A program made the position numbers and the translations under genes. Below the pieces are notes generated by a model. The model was not told the origin of the DNA. It saw only the letters and a program-made list of their open reading frames with translations, and ran no database searches. This document shows, piece after piece, positions 54,168 through 64,000 of a stretch of DNA of 64,000 nucleotides; positions within the stretch are counted from its first letter, which is position 1, and the number at the start of each line of letters is the position of its first letter. This DNA comes from UBA2219 sp964612075 (GTDB taxonomy: Bacteria > Desulfobacterota > Deferrimicrobia > Deferrimicrobiales > Deferrimicrobiaceae), in the NCBI GenBank assembly GCA_964612075.1, contig CAZTFC010000005.1:11344-75343 (forward strand), given 5' to 3'.

Positions 54168-55457
54168 ATGGAGGACGAAAGGCACATCGGGACGAAAGCG
54201 ATCCACGAAGGGCACCGCCCCGACCCGACCACCCTCTCCCGCGGGGTCCCCGTCTACCGGACCTCGTCTTTCGTATTCAAGAGCGCGAAGCACGCGGCCG
54301 ACCTCTTCGCATTGAAGGAGTTCGGCAACATCTACAGCCGGCTCACGAACCCGACCAACGAGGTGCTGGAGAGCCGGGTCACCGGCCTGGAGGGCGGCGC
54401 GGCGTCGGTGGCCGTCGCCTCCGGCACGGCGGCCGTTTTCAACACGATCGTCACCATCGCGAAGGCCGGCGACGAGATCGTCTCCGCCTCCAACCTGTAC
54501 GGCGGCACCTACACCATGTTCGACGCCATCCTGCCGGACCTGGGGATCACGGTGCGCTTCGCCGACCACGGGGACCCGGGAAGCTTCGAGAAGCTCGTCA
54601 ACGGGAAGACCCGCGGGATCTACATCGAGACGATCGGCAACCCCGCGCTGGACTTCACGGACATCGAGGCCGTCTCGAGGATCGCCAGGAAGCATCACCT
54701 CCCGCTTATCGTCGACGGCACCTTCACCACGCCGTATCTCCTCCGCTCCATCGGGCACGGGGCCGACATCGTGGTCAACTCCCTGACCAAGTGGCTGGGG
54801 GGCCACGGCGCGGCCATCGGCGGGATCGCCACGGACGCGGGCACCTTCGACTGGTCGGACCCGAAGTTCGAGCTGTTCAACCGGCCGGACCGGAACTACC
54901 ACGGGCTGCGCTGGGCCGTCAATCTGCCGCCCGACCTGCGGAAGATCGCCTTCGCCCTGCGCTTCCGCACGGTGCCGCTGCGCAACCTGGGAGCCTGCCT
55001 CTCCCCGGACAACGCCTGGATCTTCCTGCAGGGGATCGAGACGCTGCACGTCCGGATGCCGCTGCACTCCGCCAACGCCCTGAAGGTTGCCGAACACCTC
55101 TCGAAGCACCCCAAGGCGGCCTGGGTGCGCTACCCCGGCCTGCCGGGCGACCCGGCCCATCCCGCGGCATCCCGATACCTGAAGAACGGCTTCGGCGGCA
55201 TGGTGGTCTTCGGGCCGAAGGGAGGGCGCGCGGCGGGAGAGAAGTTCATCGAGGGGCTGACCCTGTTCTCCCACCTGGCCAACGTCGGGGACGCCCGGTC
55301 GCTGGCGCTCCACCCGGCCTCGACGTCCCATTCGCAGCTCACGGACGAGCAGCAGAGGGCTGGAGGGCTCTCCCCCGACCTGGTCCGCCTGTCCGTCGGG
55401 CTGGAGGACATCGGGGACATCCTCGCCGATATCGACCGGAGTCTGGACGCCCTCTGA
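54168..55457 (+). CDS. metY: O-acetylhomoserine sulfhydrylase (MetY family)
   Basis: A 429-residue enzyme of the Cys/Met-metabolism PLP family. The long form fits O-acetylhomoserine (thiol)-lyase better than cystathionine gamma-synthase (about 380). Marks are IYSRLTNPTNEVLESRVTGLEGG, VASGTAAVFNTIVTIAKAGDE and PLP Lys208 (VNSLTKWLGGHG), then HPASTSHSQLTDEQQRAGGLSPDLVRLSVGLED. I chose ATG 54168 (AAGGAGCG upstream); a TTG overlapping the cysK stop is in frame but less likely. It incorporates sulfide directly to give homocysteine. Last gene of the operon. Confidence 0.92.
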   Translation: MEDERHIGTKAIHEGHRPDPTTLSRGVPVYRTSSFVFKSAKHAADLFALKEFGNIYSRLTNPTNEVLESRVTGLEGGAASVAVASGTAAVFNTIVTIAKAGDEIVSASNLYGGTYTMFDAILPDLGITVRFADHGDPGSFEKLVNGKTRGIYIETIGNPALDFTDIEAVSRIARKHHLPLIVDGTFTTPYLLRSIGHGADIVVNSLTKWLGGHGAAIGGIATDAGTFDWSDPKFELFNRPDRNYHGLRWAVNLPPDLRKIAFALRFRTVPLRNLGACLSPDNAWIFLQGIETLHVRMPLHSANALKVAEHLSKHPKAAWVRYPGLPGDPAHPAASRYLKNGFGGMVVFGPKGGRAAGEKFIEGLTLFSHLANVGDARSLALHPASTSHSQLTDEQQRAGGLSPDLVRLSVGLEDIGDILADIDRSLDAL

Positions 55458-55498
55458 AACCGCGGCCGTCCGCGCCCCATGGAAAGTTCCGGGCGGGA

Positions 55499-56710
55499 AT
55501 GTCCGATATGGATTCCATGGGATCGCCCAAGCGCGATAACGGTTCCCGATTGGCCCTCGCGGCGATCGTCGCGGCGATCGCGGCCGCCGCCTTCGCGTTC
55601 GTGTGGATCGTGGCCCGGGACCGGGGAACGCTGGTGGAAGCCCGCCGCGGACCGGGACCCGGAATGACCGCCGGCACCGCCGCCCCGGACGTGCCGGCAT
55701 ACGCCGGCCCGGAACCTTCCCCCGCGCCGCCGTTCCCCGCCGGAGCCCCCGCCGAAGCCGTCGCGCCGCCCGAAACCGCCGGCACTTCCGAGGAAGTGTT
55801 CCGGATCGCTTCCCCGAGCGTGGTCACCGTGAAGGTCTTCGGCGGCGAAGACCGGCGCCTGACGACATTCGGGAGCGGCGTGGTCGTCGGCCCCGGGACC
55901 GTCGCGACGAACCGGCACGTCGTGGAATCGGGTGGGGAGCTCCGGGTCTCCCACCAGGGACGGGACTACGCGGCGACCGTCCTGCACGCGGACAGGGAGT
56001 ACGATCTCTGCTCGCTTTCTGCGCCGGGACTCCCGGCACCCCCGGCGGACACGGCGTCGGTCGGCACGGTCCGGGCGGGACAGCGCGTCTACGCGATCGG
56101 TGCCCCCAGGGGGCTGGAGCTGAGCATCAGCGACGGCCTGGTTTCCGCCGTCCGCCCGTACGGGGAATTCCCCCTGATCCAGACGAACGCCGCCATCTCG
56201 AAAGGGTCCAGCGGCGGCGGCCTGTTCGACACCGGCGGCCGCCTGGTGGGGATCACCACGGCATCGGCCATCGACGGCCAGAACATCAACTTCGCCCTCC
56301 CGGCCGACCTGGTCCGCCGGCTTCCCGAGCGCAGCGCGGACATCCGCACCCTGGACCCGATCGTCCCGGTGAGGAGGGCCGAGGAGGTCAACGACAAGGC
56401 GCTCATCGACGAGCTGCACGAGAGCCGGCGGGCGATCGCGGAAAGCGAGTCGGAGCTGAAGGCGATGGTCGAGGAGCTCAACCGGCAGACGTCCGCCATG
56501 AACGAGCTGAGGCGGGCCATGAACGGGTTCGCCGCGGCCAGCGACGCGAAGTCCTACAACGAGCTGGTCCCCCGATACAACGAGATGAACGGGACCCGCA
56601 ACGAGCTGGTGAACCGGCTGGAGGAAAAGCAGCGGGCGCATCTCGCCCTCGTGGAACGATACAACCGGGCGGCGGAACGGCGCAGCGACCGGGGGCGCAT
56701 GCGCCCGTAA
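55499..56710 (+). CDS. HtrA-like serine protease, membrane-anchored, coiled-coil tail, no PDZ
   Basis: A 403-residue protein. An N-terminal signal-anchor helix (ALAAIVAAIAAAAFAFVWIV) is followed by a Pro/Ala-rich linker and a trypsin-like domain with His140 (ATNRHVVE), Asp169 (ADREYDLCSL) and Ser238 (AISKGSSGGGLFD). Instead of PDZ domains the C-terminus is a coiled coil of about 110 residues (LHESRRAIAESESELKAMVEELNRQ; RNELVNRLEEKQRAHLALVERYNRAAERR). The protease faces the periplasm. It stands alone after metY (41-base gap) and converges on the small coiled-coil gene. The substrate is unknown. Confidence 0.9.
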   Translation: MSDMDSMGSPKRDNGSRLALAAIVAAIAAAAFAFVWIVARDRGTLVEARRGPGPGMTAGTAAPDVPAYAGPEPSPAPPFPAGAPAEAVAPPETAGTSEEVFRIASPSVVTVKVFGGEDRRLTTFGSGVVVGPGTVATNRHVVESGGELRVSHQGRDYAATVLHADREYDLCSLSAPGLPAPPADTASVGTVRAGQRVYAIGAPRGLELSISDGLVSAVRPYGEFPLIQTNAAISKGSSGGGLFDTGGRLVGITTASAIDGQNINFALPADLVRRLPERSADIRTLDPIVPVRRAEEVNDKALIDELHESRRAIAESESELKAMVEELNRQTSAMNELRRAMNGFAAASDAKSYNELVPRYNEMNGTRNELVNRLEEKQRAHLALVERYNRAAERRSDRGRMRP

Positions 56711-56730
56711 GGCCGTCCCGCCGGCCCCGC

Positions 56731-57045
56731 CTACCCCTTCTTCTCTTCCTTTTCCAGCCCCGCGCGCGCCTCCCTGATCTTCTCCCCGGCCTTCCCCGCC
56801 AGGTCCTTCGCCTTCGCCTGCGCCTCGCCGGCCAGCGTCTTCGCCTTCCCGGCCAGCCCCTCCAGCGCGTCGGGGATGTTGTCGCCGTCCTTGTCCATGC
56901 TCGCGCGGGCCGCCTTGATCTTCTCCCCGGCCTTCTCCGCGAGGTCCTCCGCGGCGTCCTCGGCCTTCTCCGCCAGCTCCTCGGCTTTCTCCTTCAGGTC
57001 TTCCGCCTTGTCCTTCACCTTGTCGACGATCTTCCTGATGTCCAT
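56731..57045 (-). CDS. Small Lys/Ala/Glu-rich coiled-coil protein with one EF-hand-like loop
   Basis: A 104-residue protein with no signal peptide. Two Ala/Lys/Glu helical halves flank a canonical 12-residue Ca2+ loop, DKDGDNIPDALE (residues 51-62, acids at loop positions 1, 3, 5, 9 and 12). The flanks are related to each other: EKAGEKIKAARASMDKD and GKAGEKIREARAGLEKE, an internal duplication. Composition resembles LEA or MT0933-type helical proteins. I do not recognise a named family. It follows the RND gene on the same strand (63-base gap), so it may share that transcript. Confidence 0.75.
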   Translation of the reverse strand: MDIRKIVDKVKDKAEDLKEKAEELAEKAEDAAEDLAEKAGEKIKAARASMDKDGDNIPDALEGLAGKAKTLAGEAQAKAKDLAGKAGEKIREARAGLEKEEKKG

Positions 57046-57108
57046 CCGTTCCCCCTTTTCTTGGTCCTCAACCGTCCCGTTGGACGCCGTCCGCGGACTC
57101 CCGTTTCA

Positions 57109-60323
<3,215 letters not shown>

Positions 60324-60327
<4 letters not shown>

Positions 60328-61508
60328 TTCCGTTCCTCGACCACCGCTCCGTCAAAGAGGCGGTCCAGCGGCGCGACGGCGACCCGGTCGCCCGGAGACA
60401 GCCCCGACAGCACCTCCACCCGGTCGCCGAGATCCGCGCCCGTGGTGACGACCGAAAGTCGCACCGTGTTGTCCGCGCCCCCCACGACGAACAGCCCTTC
60501 CGTGCCGCCCGCGCGCGTGATCGCCCGCTTCGGGACGGCCAGCACGGTCCCCTTCCCCGCCTCGAACCGCAGCCGGCCGGACTGCCCCGTCCGCGCCTTC
60601 CCCGGCGGAAGAACCGCCTTCACGACGAACGTCCGGGTGGCCGGGTCGACCGCGGGGACAACCTCGGAGATCGTCGCGGCGATCTCCCGGTCCGGGGCGT
60701 CGTCCAGGACCACGCGCACGGGGGAGCCTCTCTTGAGGAACGGGAAGTACGTCTCGGAGACGGCGGCCTCGATCCGGTGCCGCAGGGGGTCCTCCAGCAC
60801 GAAGAGCGGCACGCCCGGGACCGCCATCGACCCTGCGTCCGCCTTCCTCTCCAGCACGACGCCGGAAAACGGGGCGGTCACCTTCGCGTAAGAAGCCATG
60901 GCGCGCGCGGCGTCGGCCGCCCCTTTCGCCTGGGCGACCCGGGCGTCGACCTGCGCCGCCCGCCGCAACGCCCGCTCGTGCTCCTTCACCGCGACGGTTC
61001 TCCGGAGCGCGACCTCGTCGTACTCCTGCGGCGTCACCACCTTCTCCTCGAGGAGCTTCCGGTAACGCCCGTGCGTCTTCTCGGCGAGTTCCTTCGCCGC
61101 CTCGGCCTGCGCGACGGCGCGCTCGGCCTCCTCCCGCGCGCTTTCCGCCTCGGCCACCGCGCCTTCCGCGGAGGCGAGCTGCGCGCGGACCGCCTGGTCG
61201 TCGATCGTCGCCAGGACCGCCCCCGCCTCGACCCGGGAACCCTCCGCGGCGAGGACCGCCGTCAGCCGCCCCATCATCTGGGGCGCGACCGCCGCGACCG
61301 TCTTCGCGCGGACCGTCCCCACCGCCTCCACGGAAGCGCCTCCGGCGACCGGCTCCACCGTGATCACCTCCACGCCGGACACCGCGGGGCGGGCGGGAGC
61401 ACCCGACCCCGTCTTCTCCTTCCCGCCGCAGGCGGCCAGCAGGAGAGCCGCCGCCAGCACCGCCGCCGCGCGCGCGCCGCGTCCCTTCATCCCGCGCACC
61501 CCCTTCAT
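60324..61508 (-). CDS. RND efflux periplasmic adaptor (MFP/HlyD family), lipoprotein
   Basis: A 394-residue adaptor starting at ATG 61508, which overlaps the stop of the TolC-like gene (ATGA); an in-frame ATG at 61490 is possible. Lipoprotein signal AAVLAAALLLAACGG. A barrel-sandwich domain (VEAVGTVRAKTVAAVAPQMMGRLTAVLAAEGSRVEAG) is split by a coiled-coil hairpin (AEGAVAEAESAREEAERAVAQAE...), followed by KVTAPFSGVVLERKADAGSMA and a beta-barrel plus membrane-proximal domain. It links the RND pump to the outer-membrane channel. Confidence 0.94.
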
Positions 61509-62899
61509 CTTCCGGACTCCTTTTCCGCCCAGGGCAGCAGGCCGCCCGAAACGTGGAGCAGCAGCGCCCGGGAGTGCCGAAGGTCGTTTTCCGCCTTCAC
61601 CGCGTCGGCGCGGACCCGGTCGAGCGCCGACTGGGCGTCGAGCACGTCGATCATCCGGCCGAGCTGGTTTTCGTACCGGGCCCGGATCTTCCGCACCCCT
61701 TCCGCGGCGGAGGCCTCCGCCGCCCGGGCGATCTCCACCCGCCGCCCCGCCTCCCGGATGCCCAGGTAGGCGCGCGTCACCTGGAACGACGCCTGGTCCG
61801 TCCGTCCCCGGTGCTGCTCCTGCGCCTTCCGCCGCTCGAAGGCCGCCCTGGAGACGGCCGACTCCCTCTGCAGGCCGTCGAACAGGTTCCAGCGCAGCCC
61901 GACGCCGATCCTCCAGCTCCGGTTGTCGGCGTCGAACGGCCCGTGCTCCGCGTCGACCTGGTACGCGCCGAGCAGCCCCACCGTCGGCAGGTACTCCGAC
62001 CTGCGCAGCGTCTCCCCGGTCTCCGCATTCTCCACACGCATCGCGCCGGCCGCCAGGTCCGCCCGAGCGGAAACGGCGGCCCGGAGCTCCTCGAGCGTGC
62101 CGGGCTCGGGGAACTCCGGCGGCGGCCCGGCGGCGTCGACCTCCGAGCCGCCCGGCTCCCCCATCGCCAGCGCCAGCCAACGGCGCGCCAGCTCCAGGCG
62201 GTTCCCGGCGGTCACCTTCTCCCCTTCCGCCGCGGCGACGGCGACCTCCGCCCGCAGGACGTCGGAGGAAAGCCCCGTGCCCGCCCTCTCCGCGGCCCCG
62301 GCGATCCTCCGGTGCTCCAGCGCGTCGGACAGCCCCTGCTCCGCGACGGCCAGGTACGCTTTCGCCGTCAGGACGTCGAGGTACGCCGAAAGGACCTGGA
62401 AGGCGGTCTCCTCCTTCGCCCGGAGCAGCTCCAGCCGCTTCGCCTCGCTCTCCCGCTTCGCCATCCGCCGCCCGAGATCCACCGAAGGCGCGAAGAGCGG
62501 CTGCTCGAGCGTGAGCGTGGAGATGAAGTCGTTGCGCGGCGAGGGGTCGTTGAAGTTCTTCACGTCGAGGAAATCCGACTGCGCAAGCTTCGACTGGTTG
62601 AGCTTGAGGGAGAACGCCTCGGCCGGCAGGCTGGTCCGGACGAAGCGGTGGTCGAAGGTCAGCGAGGGGAAGAAGCGGCCCAGCGCCGCGTCGGCCTCTT
62701 CCCGCGACGCCTCGTAATCGAAGCCTGCGGCCGCCAGGAAGGGGTTCCCCCGGAAGGCGCGCTCCAGCGCCCGGGGAAAGTCCACCGCGTCCATGGCGCG
62801 CGCCGGGGCCGGGAAGAAGAGCGCGGCGAACAACAGGAGGAAGGCGGGCGCCGCCGTTATCCGGAGGAACGTGCGCCGGTCCCGGCCGGGTGCAGTCAT
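61505..62899 (-). CDS. TolC-family outer-membrane efflux protein (OMF)
   Basis: A 464-residue protein starting at ATG 62899 (AGGAG upstream). A signal peptide (AFLLLFAALFFPAPARA) is followed by two OEP repeats: DFPRALERAFRGNPFLAAAGFDYEASREEADAALGRFFPSL and, in the second half, LRRSEYLPTVGLLGAYQ. The alpha-barrel helices contain long Ala/Glu stretches (TAFQVLSAYLDVLTAKAYLAVAEQGL; QVTRAYLGIREAGRRVEIARAAE). It is the first gene of the tripartite efflux operon and forms the exit duct. Confidence 0.93.
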   Translation of the reverse strand: MTAPGRDRRTFLRITAAPAFLLLFAALFFPAPARAMDAVDFPRALERAFRGNPFLAAAGFDYEASREEADAALGRFFPSLTFDHRFVRTSLPAEAFSLKLNQSKLAQSDFLDVKNFNDPSPRNDFISTLTLEQPLFAPSVDLGRRMAKRESEAKRLELLRAKEETAFQVLSAYLDVLTAKAYLAVAEQGLSDALEHRRIAGAAERAGTGLSSDVLRAEVAVAAAEGEKVTAGNRLELARRWLALAMGEPGGSEVDAAGPPPEFPEPGTLEELRAAVSARADLAAGAMRVENAETGETLRRSEYLPTVGLLGAYQVDAEHGPFDADNRSWRIGVGLRWNLFDGLQRESAVSRAAFERRKAQEQHRGRTDQASFQVTRAYLGIREAGRRVEIARAAEASAAEGVRKIRARYENQLGRMIDVLDAQSALDRVRADAVKAENDLRHSRALLLHVSGGLLPWAEKESGR

Positions 62900-62983
62900 G
62901 CGCGACTCCTGGTCTCGATGTCCAATGATGCGCGGCGGAGAGAATACCGGTTCCTGATACGTTATCACACCGATGTCGGGAAA

Positions 62984-63008
62984 CGGGCGGGGTTTCCCCT
63001 CCCGCCCG
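62984..63008 (-). terminator. Weak hairpin between the beta-barrel gene and the efflux operon
   Basis: CGGGCGGGG (62984-62992) can pair with the C-rich run 62996-63008 with a bulge, around an AAA loop. On the minus strand it is followed by TTTCCC, a poor U-tract. It lies 12 bases after the beta-barrel gene and may attenuate read-through into the efflux operon. Confidence 0.3.
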
Positions 63009-63019
63009 CCTCCGGCTCC

Positions 63020-63904
63020 TCAGAAACGATAACCGACTCCCGCGACCCCGGAGAAGCTGTCCGCCGTCCCGACGTCCCCTCGGATCGTCTGCCACGTCAA
63101 GGTCAACACGCTGAAGACCGAAGGGGTCCAGTCGATCCCCGCGGAAAGCTCCACGGCGTGGCTGTCGACGCGGTCCTTGACCACGTCGCTTCCGAAGACC
63201 GTGGAATACACGGGATCCGTGCCGCCCCGGAAGCCCGGGCCGCCGCCTCCGCCGCCTCCGCCCGGGACCAGCGTGGCCGTTCCGAGGGAAAAGAAGGAAT
63301 CGCCGCGGGAGTACCGATACCCGATCTCGGTGAACGCGCCGTCGTTCCAGGAAACGCCGAGGGCCGCCCCCGCCGCGAACTCTGTGTACGAGTAGGTTTC
63401 CACGTCGGCGCGGCTGTCGGTCCACGAAATGGACTCGGCCAGGTACAGCCTCCGCGGCAGCTCCTGGCGCAGGTCGATCCGCGCGCCGAACGCGTACGCG
63501 GACTGGTCGGAGTCGCGAACCCCTTTCACCTGGAAGAAGGGCGAGAGGTTGACGGTCCAGCCGGGGCGGGCGATCCACAGCAGCCCCGGCATGACGGACG
63601 CCGACCCGTAATCGAGGTCGGAATAGTCCGCGTACGCGGCCCCCTCGACGACCGCGGAAAACGTCCAGTCGAACCGGGTCTCGCCGTCCGCCTGCCGGAG
63701 GTACGCCGCGTGCCCGAGAAGGAAGACGTCGCTTTCCGCCCCGTCGACCGAGCGTCCGACGTTCGTGTCGAACCCCGCCCTTGCCCCGAACTCCCACCCG
63801 GCGGTCCCCTTTCCGGGAAGGAGGATCGACATCCCCATCAACGCCGCCGCGAACGCGAACAGGATCCCGCGGTCCGCGCGGCCTTTCGAACGATCCATGC
63901 GCAT
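63020..63904 (-). CDS. Outer-membrane beta-barrel protein of unknown function
   Basis: A 294-residue exported protein (AGGAG eight bases before ATG 63904). The signal peptide ends near LLPGKGTAG. The mature part is alternating beta-strand with aromatic belts (RFDWTFSAVVEGAAYADYSDLDYGS; RRLYLAESISWTDSRADVETYSYTEFAAGAALGVSW) and ends in GYRF, a typical C-terminal barrel signal. A Gly-rich loop (eight consecutive Gly) is notable. It resembles DUF560/OMP-b-brl type proteins, but I cannot name it. It starts four bases after the upstream gene's stop, so the two are in one operon, and it is followed by the efflux genes. Confidence 0.8.
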   Translation of the reverse strand: MRMDRSKGRADRGILFAFAAALMGMSILLPGKGTAGWEFGARAGFDTNVGRSVDGAESDVFLLGHAAYLRQADGETRFDWTFSAVVEGAAYADYSDLDYGSASVMPGLLWIARPGWTVNLSPFFQVKGVRDSDQSAYAFGARIDLRQELPRRLYLAESISWTDSRADVETYSYTEFAAGAALGVSWNDGAFTEIGYRYSRGDSFFSLGTATLVPGGGGGGGGPGFRGGTDPVYSTVFGSDVVKDRVDSHAVELSAGIDWTPSVFSVLTLTWQTIRGDVGTADSFSGVAGVGYRF

Positions 63905-63908
63905 GTGA

Positions 63909-64000
63909 TTATCTCCTGCGTCCGCCGGGGCCGCCGAAACCGCCCCCGAAGCCCCCGCCGCCGCGCCGCATGGGAGAGGCGCCGCCCATCCCGCTTCCCG
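63909..64000 (-). CDS. C-terminal end of a Gly/Arg-rich protein, partial
   Basis: Only the last 30 or so codons are present; the rest lies beyond the right edge. Read on the minus strand, they give MGGASPMRRGGGGFGGGF followed by GGPGGRRR and a TAA at 63911-63909. The ribosome site of the beta-barrel gene lies inside these last codons, which supports a real gene end. The Gly-rich tail resembles those of some secreted or FecR/DUF3300-like proteins, but nothing can be concluded from so little. Confidence 0.45.
   Translation of the reverse strand, partial: GSGMGGASPMRRGGGGFGGGFGGPGGRRR

Overview
This is a very GC-rich bacterial chromosomal window with dense genes and short or overlapping junctions. 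I see no phage, insertion sequence, CRISPR array, tRNA or rRNA. The gene content looks deltaproteobacterial (Desulfobacterota/Desulfuromonadales-like): a Hyf-type membrane complex, tandem-RCK K+ channel, TonB receptors with the 'LSLE-LMNV' N-terminus, large PAS-rich phosphorelay kinases, a response regulator with an 'LPIC..CKKIRDD..GYW' tail, and parvulin lipoproteins. This placement is inferred from gene families only.

Layout. (1) 1-6708, minus strand: an HTH-EIIA regulator, then four Hyf-type membrane subunits and the start of a NuoCD/HycE-like subunit that runs off the left edge. That subunit lacks the first [NiFe]-binding cysteine motif, so this looks like an energy-converting-hydrogenase-related (Ehr) complex, not a hydrogenase. 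(2) 6793-13967, plus strand: a Fur-box-like site, two tandem TonB receptors, a YfiR-like periplasmic protein and a CHASE8-like hybrid histidine kinase, which together look like an outer-membrane uptake and sensing module. (3) 13949-32827, minus strand: a long codirectional housekeeping block, read in transcription order as DUF815 ATPase, (terminator), crcB, DUF190, ilvD, gyrA, TPR lipoprotein, gpsA, nadA, mfd, three parvulin-family proteins, pdxA, uvrA. (4) 33024-34291, minus: a DUF4398 lipoprotein and an OmpA-domain lipoprotein ending in a strong terminator. (5) 34573-41630: asmA, thioesterase, anti-sigma factor, ECF sigma factor, a divergent VWA protein, a PaaI-type thioesterase and an NCS2 permease. 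(6) 41652-51680, minus: an SPFH/NfeD pair, a small zinc-ribbon-like protein, two response regulators, a roughly 1,856-residue hybrid kinase and a GsuK-like K+ channel. (7) 51786-55457, plus: a metA, Rrf2, cysK, metY operon behind a promoter that contains a perfect inverted repeat. (8) 55499-64000: an HtrA-like protease with a coiled-coil tail, a small EF-hand-like coiled-coil protein, an OMF-MFP-RND efflux operon, an outer-membrane beta-barrel and the edge of a Gly-rich protein.

How the genes work together. The metA operon is internally consistent: MetA has Glu111, the residue linked to acetyl-CoA use, and it sits with cysteine synthase and an O-acetylhomoserine sulfhydrylase. The regulator encoded inside the operon is a natural candidate to bind the promoter palindrome. 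Mfd and UvrA, which cooperate in transcription-coupled repair, lie in one run, separated by three envelope-chaperone-like genes of which only the first keeps the parvulin catalytic histidines. The most unusual systems are the Ehr-like complex led by an HTH-EIIA fusion, and the receptor-YfiR-hybrid-kinase island.
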